From: Candidatus Krumholzibacteriia bacterium
Lineage (GTDB): Bacteria; Krumholzibacteriota; Krumholzibacteriia; LZORAL124-64-63
Assembly: GCA_014859985.1 (NCBI GenBank)
Contig: JACZKN010000103.1
Coordinates: forward strand, 1 to 5,418
DNA length: 5,418 nucleotides
Direction of reading: 5' to 3'
Under the pieces are notes generated by a model. It searched no databases. It was not told the origin of the DNA and saw nothing but the letters and a program-made list of their open reading frames with translations. Below, piece after piece: positions 1 to 5,334 of the stretch. The translations under genes were made by a program, and so were the position numbers. Each line of letters opens with the position of its first letter. The first letter of the stretch is position 1.

Positions 1-438
1 GTCGAGGCCGGCCTCGCCCTCCAGGGGGTCGCCCAGTTCCTGCCAACCCGCCAGGGCGCGGCCCGCGACCCGCACGCGGGGCGGGTGCACCTCGCAGGCG
101 CAGCCGATCCAGGTGGGCGCCCAGCCGCCCCGCGCGTAGCGTTCGTGCCACCAACGCAGGAGATCCAGGTCCGCATCGTCGAGGCCCGGCGCCCGGCCGG
201 CCATGGCTGCCACCAGGGCCCGGTCCAGCAGCTCGGCCAGTTCCGCTTCGCTGATCGGGCGCACCACGGGCGGGAAGAGCCCCGCGGCCAGGGTCAGGCG
301 TTCGATGGTGCTCCAGGGGACGGTGCGGGCGTCCGGTTGGGCCGGGCCCAGACCGGACGGACCCCGGGGCGCCGTCCCCGCCGTCGCCGGGACGACGGGG
401 GCGGCCGCCAGCAGGCAGACCAGCAGCCAGGCCCTCAG
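1..438 (-). CDS. probable exported protein with CTG start (C-terminus beyond the window)
   Basis: An open frame of 146 codons running off the left edge, with almost only G/C-ending codons. It has no ATG, GTG or TTG near its beginning. The best start is CTG at 436-438, whose last two bases begin the TGA stop of the preceding gene (CTGA overlap). From there the protein reads (M)RAWLLVCLLAAAPVV, then PATA|G: a textbook signal peptide with cleavage near residue 20. After a Pro/Gly linker, residues about 41-75 (STIERLTLAAGLFPPVVRPIS then EAELAELLDRAL, with a conserved-looking RPIS) resemble the helical N-terminal segment of some outer-membrane proteins of the capsule-assembly Wzi type. That comparison is weak and from memory. 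C113 and C115 form a CxC pair. The signal peptide and codon use make a real gene likely; its function is open. Confidence 0.6.
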   Translation of the reverse strand, partial: MRAWLLVCLLAAAPVVPATAGTAPRGPSGLGPAQPDARTVPWSTIERLTLAAGLFPPVVRPISEAELAELLDRALVAAMAGRAPGLDDADLDLLRWWHERYARGGWAPTWIGCACEVHPPRVRVAGRALAGWQELGDPLEGEAGLD

Positions 439-704
439 CCCACCAACAGGCAGGCCAGGCCGCCGAGGACCAGCGCCGGCACGGCCAGCAGCACCAGCCC
501 CAGGGGCAGGATCGCCGCGACCACGGTGCCGACGATCAGCAGCAACGGCAGCACGAACACCAGCAGCAGCAGGCCCTTGGTCAGCATCAGGACCAGCTGG
601 ATGGGCAGCAACACCACCGCGAACACGAACTTCAGCAGCAGCAGCCCCACGCTCAGGACGATCATCAGCAGGGTGAGGGCGACGACGGCTTCCAACAGGA
701 ACAT
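435..704 (-). CDS. small, extremely hydrophobic membrane protein
   Basis: An 89-residue protein starting MFLLEAVVAL. Leu and Val make up 50 of the 89 residues, and the only charged residues are E5, K25 and K43. The hydrophobic run is almost continuous, enough for about three membrane-spanning helices with possible turns near K25, P34-Q36, K43 and the Gly/Pro positions 59-76. There is no cleavable signal peptide and no motif I recognise. The start is supported by GGGAGGA six bases upstream. Its TGA stop overlaps the likely start of the next gene, suggesting an operon and translational coupling. The frame consists largely of CTG, GTG and GTC codons, so the extreme composition could partly reflect a low-complexity stretch. 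The ribosome binding site and the coupling argue for a real gene. Function unknown; inner-membrane location inferred. Confidence 0.7.
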   Translation of the reverse strand: MFLLEAVVALTLLMIVLSVGLLLLKFVFAVVLLPIQLVLMLTKGLLLLVFVLPLLLIVGTVVAAILPLGLVLLAVPALVLGGLACLLVG

Positions 705-710
705 GGGCGG

Positions 711-717
711 TCCTCCC
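711..717 (-). promoter_or_regulatory. ribosome binding site of the hydrophobic-protein gene
   Basis: GGGAGGA on the minus strand, six bases before the ATG at 704. It favours this ATG over an in-frame GTG at 758, whose extra 18 residues are Pro/Gly/Arg-rich and would precede the membrane segment. Confidence 0.75.
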
Positions 718-927
718 GGGGTCCGGCCGCGGCCCGGGACCGATTCCCCGGGCGGCACGTGGGCTTCCTACGCCTGGCCGGTCATGAGGTTGCATGGTCG
801 CGGCACCGCCCCGGTTACCCGGTCGCCCCGGGATCTATTCGCCCGGCGCCGTCGGTTCTTGCCCCGCCGGCGCCGCGGCGGGCGACCTTGAGACTCAACA
901 ACAAGAAACAGGCTTCATGCTACATAT

Positions 928-956
928 TTATTACGAGATAGAAAATTACTGGACAA
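928..956 (-). promoter_or_regulatory. possible promoter for the hydrophobic-protein gene
   Basis: In the AT-rich island the minus strand has TTGTCC (951-956, four of six -35 bases), 17 bases, then TAATAA (928-933, three of six -10 bases). Transcription would start near 921 and leave a leader of about 215 bases before the ATG at 704. Local AT-richness in a GC-rich genome supports a promoter somewhere here; the exact boxes are uncertain. Confidence 0.3.
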
Positions 957-985
957 AACACTATCCAATATGCCATCATATGCTC

Positions 986-1072
986 ATGGCTGCTTCATTG
1001 GCGACATGTTCCCGGGGCCGTCGAAGCTCGCGCACTTCCTCTCCAACCCCGGGTAGACCCTGAAGCAGCCAT
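986..1072. repeat. 12-bp inverted repeat enclosing a nested stem
   Basis: ATGGCTGCTTCA (986-997) recurs as its exact reverse complement at 1061-1072, 63 bases apart. Inside it CCCGGGG (1011-1017) pairs with CCCCGGG (1047-1053), and inside that GAAG (1023-1026) can pair with CTTC (1034-1037). All three stems are nested and compatible, so either strand could form an elongated RNA. No target-site duplication is visible beside the outer arms. Confidence 0.6.
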
Positions 1073-1144
1073 AACTTCGCCTCGCCGGCGACCCTACCAC
1101 CCCCGTGCGCGGGCGGTCAAGGCGCGGCCCGGGACCCGGACAGA

Positions 1145-1172
1145 AGAGGGACGGCCCGGCGGCCGTCCCTCT
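1145..1172 (-). terminator. probable rho-independent terminator of the M16 operon
   Basis: A perfect 12-bp stem (1145-1156 with 1161-1172, AGAGGGACGGCC and its complement) with a CGGC loop. It starts 27 bases after the stop of the M16 partner gene. In the minus-strand RNA the stem is followed by UCUGUC, so the U-tract is poor. The position and the stable stem support termination or 3'-end protection. Confidence 0.65.
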
Positions 1173-1199
1173 CGTCACCATGGGCCATCGGCAGGGCAC

Positions 1200-3323
1200 T
1201 CAGCGGTTGAACAGGGCCATGTCGACCTTGGGGTCGGCGTCCCAGGCTTCGACCGTCGCCGTGCCGAACAGCTCATCATCGTACATCAGCCGCAGCTTGC
1301 GGGGCATCGGCAGCCCGTCCATCTCCGCGTACTCGTCCACGTAGACCTTCTGGACGACCGGCGCCTGGGTCATGGGCGACACGCCCGGCTGCTGGACCAT
1401 GCGCACCTGCTTGGTGGCCTCATCCAGGAAGAAGATCTGGTAGCCGTCGCCGAAGCCCGTGACGTACACCGGCAGGCAGGCCGTTCCTTCGATCTCCCGC
1501 GGCTCCAGGGCCTGGCAGGTGAGCTTGTCCAGGCCGCGGAAGATGCCCACCACGTCCGAGCTCAGCTCCTCCTTGGCATTGGCCAGGTCGTCGCCCTCCA
1601 GGTCCCGGGCGCCCATGGGGCCGGTGGCCCAGGCCTTGTCCCCGGCCAGGACCATGGTCTGGTTGCCGAAGGGCGTCTTGACCAGGGTGTGGGACCTGTC
1701 CGGGTAGACCACCGTCTTCTCGGTGGTGAAGGTCAGGGCCATGCCCTGGATGGTGGCGTCGAGCTTCGTCTTCTCGAAGTAGCTCTTCATGGCGATCAGG
1801 CGCTTGCCGCCGGCCGCCTCGCGGGCCGCCTTCATCAGGGCCATGCCCTGCTCCAGGCTGGCCGGCGTGGCCTCCGGGATGTCCAGCGACGGCTCGGGGA
1901 TGGTGATGTCCACCATGGTCACGGGCCCGTACTTGGCGAAGTCGCCGTCCCAGTCGGCGTAGTTGCCCACGGCGAAGATCGTCATGCGGTCGGGGTGCCA
2001 GACCGCCTGCGTGGCCGCCAGCACGTCGGCCTTCGTCATGGTGCGGACCTGCTCCTGGTAGGTCTGCAGGAAATCGGCCGGGTAGCCGAAGCGCTCGAAC
2101 ATGACCATGCGGTCGAGGATCTTGCGCTTGGTGTCGTAGTTGAAGACCTCCGAGTTGAGGATGCCGTCCTTGGCCTGGGCCAGCTCCTCGTCGGTCACCT
2201 CGGCGGTGATCATCTTGTCGATCTCGGCGAGGATGGCGTCGGTGGCCTTCTCGCTGGACTCGCTCTTGGTCATGGTGAAGGCCATGAACAGGCCGGGGTT
2301 GCGCCAACCGGTGCCGGCGCTGCTGCCCACCGAGTAGGCCAGGCCCTGCCGGCTGCGGATCTCGTTGAACAGGCGGGTGGAGAAGCCGCCGCCCAGGATG
2401 CGGTTGCCCACCATCACGCCGGCGTAGTGGGGGCTGTCGGCCCGGATACCCTTGTGGCCCAGCAGGATGGTCGACTGGGTGAGGTCGTCCTTGTCAACGA
2501 TGTTCACCGTGCGCGGCAGGTCGAGGATCTCCGGGTCGGCCGGCAGGTCGGTGCCCACGGGCTCCCAGCCGGCGAAGACCCGCTCCAGGCGGCCGATCAT
2601 GTCGGCGCTGTCGAAGGCGCCGATCACCACCAGGTACATGCGGTCCGGATGGAACCACTGGCGGTGGAAGGCCAGCATGTCGTCCCGGGTCACCGCGGCG
2701 ATGGTGTCGTACTCGGGGTGGCGGGCCAGGGGGTGGTCGGCGCCGTAGACGGCCTTCATGGCCTCGCGCTGGGCGATGGTCATGGGGTCGTCGTTGCGGC
2801 GGCTGATCGAGGCCTTCTGCTCCTCCTTGGCCAGCTTGATCTTGTCCTCGGGGAAGGCCGGATTGCGCAGGATGTCCGCCAGCAGCTCCAGGCCCAGGTC
2901 CGTGTCCCCGGCCAGGGCCGAGACGTAGGCCCCGCCGCTGTTCTGGCCGATCCAGGTCTCCACGGCCAGGCCGCGGGCCTCCACCAGCTCGTCGATGGCG
3001 TCGCCGTCGCGGCCCGTGGTGCCGCCGGTGCGCATCACGCTGCCGGTCATCTCGGCCAGGCCGAGCTTGTCGGCGGGCTCGTAGATGGAGCCCACCTCGA
3101 TGGTCGCGCTCAGCTCCAGCAGCGGGAACTCGTGGTCCTCGGCCAGGTAGACGATCATGCCGTTGTCCAGCTCGACCCGCCGGTACTCGGGCATCCGGAT
3201 CTCGTTCAGCTCGGGGATGCGGATCTTCTCCCAGGGCTTCTTCGCCTCGGCGTCGGCGGTCACGGTGCCCGTCAGCAGCAGCGCGAGCGCCAGCAGGCCG
3301 AGGCCACGCTTCACGTTTTCCAT
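1200..3323 (-). CDS. exported M16B non-catalytic partner fused to a C-terminal LolA-like domain
   Basis: A 707-residue protein starting 51 bases after the catalytic M16 gene. The signal peptide has KR, a Leu/Ala core and a likely ADA|EA cleavage near 25. Residues about 48-195 and 205-390 are the two halves of an M16 unit. Where active members have HxxEH, this one has E91-M-T-G-S95, so it cannot bind zinc in the usual way. It keeps GGGFSTRLF with R317 and GLAYSVGS with Y330, the Arg/Tyr pair of M16B non-catalytic subunits. M16B subunits are usually about 400-450 residues. Here residues about 483-707 form an extra beta-rich domain with features of LolA/LolB-like proteins: GGK near the start, repeated strands, a DGLPMPRKLRL segment and an ending DMALF. 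C603 and C616 could form a disulfide. The M16 partner role is well supported. The LolA-like assignment rests on pattern only and could be another half-barrel fold. Confidence 0.93.
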   Translation of the reverse strand: MENVKRGLGLLALALLLTGTVTADAEAKKPWEKIRIPELNEIRMPEYRRVELDNGMIVYLAEDHEFPLLELSATIEVGSIYEPADKLGLAEMTGSVMRTGGTTGRDGDAIDELVEARGLAVETWIGQNSGGAYVSALAGDTDLGLELLADILRNPAFPEDKIKLAKEEQKASISRRNDDPMTIAQREAMKAVYGADHPLARHPEYDTIAAVTRDDMLAFHRQWFHPDRMYLVVIGAFDSADMIGRLERVFAGWEPVGTDLPADPEILDLPRTVNIVDKDDLTQSTILLGHKGIRADSPHYAGVMVGNRILGGGFSTRLFNEIRSRQGLAYSVGSSAGTGWRNPGLFMAFTMTKSESSEKATDAILAEIDKMITAEVTDEELAQAKDGILNSEVFNYDTKRKILDRMVMFERFGYPADFLQTYQEQVRTMTKADVLAATQAVWHPDRMTIFAVGNYADWDGDFAKYGPVTMVDITIPEPSLDIPEATPASLEQGMALMKAAREAAGGKRLIAMKSYFEKTKLDATIQGMALTFTTEKTVVYPDRSHTLVKTPFGNQTMVLAGDKAWATGPMGARDLEGDDLANAKEELSSDVVGIFRGLDKLTCQALEPREIEGTACLPVYVTGFGDGYQIFFLDEATKQVRMVQQPGVSPMTQAPVVQKVYVDEYAEMDGLPMPRKLRLMYDDELFGTATVEAWDADPKVDMALFNR
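1203..1877 (-). other. LolA-like C-terminal domain of the M16 partner protein
   Basis: Residues about 483-707, after a Pro-rich linker (TIPEPSLDIPEATP). The domain begins with a helix (LEQGMALMKAAREAAGGK). Alternating strands follow, including YPDRSHTLVKTPFG and DKAWATGPMG, a helix (LANAKEELSSDVVGIF), then YQIFFLDEATKQVRM and DGLPMPRKLRLMYDD. This order resembles lipoprotein-carrier (LolA/LolB) half-barrels that hold hydrophobic ligands. The resemblance was recognised by eye and not scored. Confidence 0.55.
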
Positions 3324-3331
3324 GTTCACGG

Positions 3332-3336
3332 TCCTT
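3332..3336 (-). promoter_or_regulatory. ribosome binding site deciding the start of the M16 partner gene
   Basis: The minus strand reads AAAGGACCGTGAACATG. AAGGA is eight bases from the ATG at 3323 but only two from the in-frame GTG at 3329. Normal spacing therefore favours the ATG and a protein two residues shorter. Confidence 0.7.
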
Positions 3337-3341
3337 TCGGG

Positions 3342-3361
3342 GCCCCGCCGGCCGGCGGGGC
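3342..3361 (-). other. intercistronic hairpin (20-bp perfect palindrome)
   Basis: Bases 3342-3361 form a perfect G/C-only palindrome (GCCCCGCCGG followed by its reverse complement). It lies between the stop of the catalytic gene and the ribosome binding site of the partner gene. RNA would fold it into an 8-bp stem with a four-base loop, ending four bases before the AAAGGA site. No U-tract follows, so it is not a typical intrinsic terminator. Possible roles are protecting the upstream message from 3' decay or tuning the ratio of the two subunits. Confidence 0.6.
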
Positions 3362-3374
3362 GGTAGCTTCTGCC

Positions 3375-5117
3375 CTAGGAGTCCTCGGTCTCGATGACGG
3401 CGACGGTACGGTTGGCCGGCCTGAACACCCGGGCGGCCACCCGCTTGACGTCGTCCAGGGTGACGGCCTCGAGGCGCTCGACCTCGTTGAAGAGCTCGCG
3501 CCAGTCGCCCATCAGGGTCTGGTACCAGGCCAGCTGGCTGGCCATGCCGGCGTTGCCCTGCAGGCCGCGCACGAAGTTGGCCCGGGCGCGCTGCTTGACG
3601 CCCTCCAGCTCCTCGGCCGTGATGCCGTCGGCCACCATGCGGTCGATCTCCGCGTAGATGGCCTCCTCCATGTCCACCGCGGTCTTGCCCTTGACCGGCA
3701 GCGCGAAGACCAGCAGGCCGGTCTCGTACTTCTGGCCCGGGAAGCCGGGGAAGGTCATGGCCTGGACGGCGATCTGCTCCTCCTTGACCAGGCGCTTGTA
3801 GAGGCGGCTGGTGCGACCCTGGCCCAGCACGTCGGCGATGACCTCGTACACCGGCCAGTCGGGGTGCCGCACGTTGTCGATGTGGTAGCCGGCCACGAAC
3901 AGCGGCTGGCTGGGGTCCTTCATCACGAAGCGCTTCTCGCCCAGCTGCTCCGGCTCCCGGGTCTCGACCGGCTCGGGCTTGCCCCTGGGGATGTCCTTGA
4001 AGTACTTCTCGGCGTACTTGCGCACGTCCGCGACCTTCACGTCGCCCACCACCGTGACCACCATGTTGCTGCCCACGTAGTGCTTGTCGTAGTAGGCCTG
4101 GCAGTCGGCGCGGCTGATGGTCTCGATGTCGGACATGTAGCCGATGGTCGAGTGGTGGTAGCCGTTGGCCATGAACATCAGGTTCTGGAACTGCTCGATC
4201 ATGCGGCCGATGGGGTTGTTGTCGGTGCGCATGCGGCGTTCCTCGGTGACCGGTCCGTCCTTCTCGGTGTAGAACTCGCGCAGGACGGGGTCGGCCATGC
4301 GGCTGCCCTCGAGGTAGGCCCACATCTCCAGGCGGTTGCTGGGCATGTTGTAGTGGTAGACCGTGACGTCGCTGCTGGTGTAGGCGTTCAGGCCGTTGCC
4401 GCCGTGGTTCTCGACGATCTTGCCGAACTCGTTGGTCACCACCAGCTCGCGGGCGGCGTCCTTGGCCGCGGCGAAGGCCTCCTCCGCGGCCACCAGGTCC
4501 GCGCGCAGGGACCGCAACTCGGCCAGGTACCAGGCCACGGCCGCCGTCTCCTCGGCGCCGAGGGTGAACTCCTCCACCTTCGCCGCCTCGGTGTCCGCGC
4601 GGGCCACGGTGACCTTGGCCGGGCCGCCGTCGGCGGACTGCATGGTCACCTCGGCGGTCGGGTCCTTGAGCAGACCCTCCAGGGGCCGGTAGGCCTCGGC
4701 CCGGTCGGCGGGAATGCGCGCCACCAGCAGCTCGTAGCGGGCCAGCGGCGCCTCGATGGCGCCCCGGGCGCGCTTCAGGGCGGCGAAGGCCTCGTCCTCG
4801 GCCGCCATCAGCTTGAGCTCCTTGCTCAGGTCCGTGGTGCCGATCTCGCTGGTGCCCTTGAAGGCCATGTGCTCGAGGATGTGGGACAGGCCGGTGACGC
4901 CGCGCACCTCGTCGGCGCTGCCGACGTTGACGAAGGTGCGGAAGGAGAAGACCGGCACGTCGTGCTTCTGCAGCACGATGAAGTGCACGCCGTTGTCCAG
5001 CGTGAACTCCTGGATCTGGTCCTTGAGGTCCAGGTAGGTCTGGGCCGGGGCCCCGGCGGCGGTCGCCAGGGCGATCGCGACCGCGAACAGGAGCGGGACT
5101 CGTTTGCGGATGGGCAT
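3375..5117 (-). CDS. exported M16B zinc metallopeptidase, catalytic subunit, with large insertion
   Basis: A 580-residue insulinase/MPP-family protein. A signal peptide (RKR, hydrophobic stretch about 8-22, APA|Q cleavage near 25) sends it to the periplasm. The zinc motif is H79-I-L-E82-H83: H79 and H83 bind zinc and E82 is the general base. The third ligand is probably E292 in VTEERRMR, with the usual partner E285 seven residues earlier. Residues 241-271 (NGLNAYTSSD onward) match the M16 N-terminal domain, and about 336-520 match the M16 C-terminal domain. An insertion of about 130 residues (roughly 98-232), helical at both ends, separates HxxEH from E292. At the Arg/Tyr substrate-binding site the Arg is present (TSRLY) but the Tyr position is Val451, so the protein probably needs the downstream partner. 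Family and active site are certain; heterodimer formation is inferred by analogy with Sphingomonas Sph2682/Sph2681 and MPP. Its substrates, presumably peptides, are unknown. Confidence 0.95.
   Translation of the reverse strand: MPIRKRVPLLFAVAIALATAAGAPAQTYLDLKDQIQEFTLDNGVHFIVLQKHDVPVFSFRTFVNVGSADEVRGVTGLSHILEHMAFKGTSEIGTTDLSKELKLMAAEDEAFAALKRARGAIEAPLARYELLVARIPADRAEAYRPLEGLLKDPTAEVTMQSADGGPAKVTVARADTEAAKVEEFTLGAEETAAVAWYLAELRSLRADLVAAEEAFAAAKDAARELVVTNEFGKIVENHGGNGLNAYTSSDVTVYHYNMPSNRLEMWAYLEGSRMADPVLREFYTEKDGPVTEERRMRTDNNPIGRMIEQFQNLMFMANGYHHSTIGYMSDIETISRADCQAYYDKHYVGSNMVVTVVGDVKVADVRKYAEKYFKDIPRGKPEPVETREPEQLGEKRFVMKDPSQPLFVAGYHIDNVRHPDWPVYEVIADVLGQGRTSRLYKRLVKEEQIAVQAMTFPGFPGQKYETGLLVFALPVKGKTAVDMEEAIYAEIDRMVADGITAEELEGVKQRARANFVRGLQGNAGMASQLAWYQTLMGDWRELFNEVERLEAVTLDDVKRVAARVFRPANRTVAVIETEDS
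4424..4830 (-). other. insertion domain within the catalytic M16 protein
   Basis: Residues about 97-232. An Ala/Glu/Lys-rich predicted helix (about 98-133) leads to a Pro/Gly-containing middle part with short beta-like stretches (AEVTMQ, AKVTVA). A second long helix follows (about 188-226, AELRSLRADLVAAEEAF) and runs back into the family fold at NEFGKIVENHGGNGLNA. The two helices could pair as an antiparallel coiled coil. Shorter helical insertions at this point occur, as I recall, in other bacterial M16 proteins; this one is long and has an extra middle segment. Its role is unknown; a lid, docking arm or dimer contact are guesses. Confidence 0.7.
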
Positions 5118-5122
5118 GGATT

Positions 5123-5127
5123 CCTCC
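5123..5127 (-). promoter_or_regulatory. strong ribosome binding site of the catalytic M16 gene
   Basis: The minus strand reads GGAGGAATCC directly before ATG at 5117, a full GGAGG core five bases from the start. It decides the start. The frame stays open up to a GTG at 5267, but those 50 extra residues show no signal sequence, whereas translation from 5117 begins at once with a signal peptide. Confidence 0.85.
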
Positions 5128-5257
5128 ACGGCTGGCCCCGCACGGGCGGGACGATCCGGTGCTGCGCCGACCCGCGGGCCGGCCCGTTCATCTGGCAACA
5201 CAAAGTCGGGCCTTCCCCCCTGGCCCGCAACGATGTGGGGTGGATTCGCGCGAACGG

Positions 5258-5287
5258 AAGCTACCACGCGACGCGGTCCGCCGTCAA
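5258..5287 (-). promoter_or_regulatory. possible sigma-70-type promoter for the M16 operon
   Basis: On the minus strand a -35-like TTGACG (5282-5287, five of six consensus bases) is followed after 18 bases by TAGCTT (5258-5263, three of six). This would start transcription near 5250 and leave a leader of about 130 bases. The -35 box is good and the -10 box is poor, so this is a candidate only. The genes could instead be read through from the upstream gene. Confidence 0.3.
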
Positions 5288-5334
5288 CGCAACTGCCGAT
5301 ATGCCAACGGGCCGCGGAGGGTTGCGCTCCGGTT

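Larger units (their letters stand above)
705..1199. other. 495-base intergenic region with an AT-rich island
   Basis: No convincing gene on either strand. From left to right it holds: the leader and ribosome binding site of the hydrophobic gene; a GC-rich hairpin (863-869 with 876-882); a short palindrome TTGAGACTCAA (888-898); an island at 901-1000 with only 36 G/C bases in 100; an inverted repeat (986-997 with 1061-1072); and the operon terminator. Its open frames lack the G/C-ending codons of the real genes. Confidence 0.75.

Noticed and set aside
541..660. Repeated CAGCAG triplets considered as a tandem repeat.
   Set aside because: They are the reverse complement of CTG leucine codons in the hydrophobic membrane protein and are explained by coding.
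705..758. An 18-residue N-terminal extension of the hydrophobic protein from a GTG at 758.
   Set aside because: The ATG at 704 has GGGAGGA at good spacing. The extension is Pro/Gly/Arg-rich and unlike the rest of the protein.
863..882. A 7-bp GC hairpin (CCCGCCG/CGGCGGG) considered as a terminator.
   Set aside because: No T-tract on either strand, and it lies in the presumed leader of the hydrophobic gene. Such stems are common in this base composition.
85..891. A 268-codon open frame on the plus strand, and a 157-codon one at 203-676.
   Set aside because: They lie opposite the hydrophobic gene and the signal-peptide gene. They encode Arg/Ser/Pro/Gly-rich sequence without motifs, and the minus-strand frames have better codon use, ribosome binding site and signal peptide.
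917..1063. A 48-codon open frame on the plus strand beginning MLHIYYEIENYW.
   Set aside because: It starts in the AT-rich island and continues into Arg/Ser/Pro-rich sequence in GC-rich DNA, so its composition follows the local base content. Only a weak AGG precedes it.
984..1199. A 71-codon open frame on the minus strand directly after the M16 partner gene.
   Set aside because: It runs through the terminator stem and the inverted repeat, shows mixed codon use and no domain, and has no clear ribosome binding site.
2494..4323. A 609-codon open frame on the minus strand spanning the end of the first and start of the second M16 gene.
   Set aside because: It is an alternative frame of two well-supported genes. 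The product is Arg/Gly/Pro-rich low complexity, typical of shadow frames in GC-rich DNA.
5118..5267. A 50-residue N-terminal extension of the catalytic M16 protein from a GTG at 5267.
   Set aside because: The strong GGAGG site and the immediate signal peptide at 5117 fix the start there. The extension would bury the signal peptide.
5288..5312. A sigma-54-like element (TGGCA followed by TTGC) on the minus strand upstream of the M16 operon.
   Set aside because: The gap between the two parts is nine bases, three longer than the strict sigma-54 spacing.
5315..5331. A possible terminator after the upstream partial gene (CGGAG/CTCCG with a seven-base loop).
   Set aside because: The stem is only 5 bp and no T-tract follows. 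It could form by chance in GC-rich DNA.
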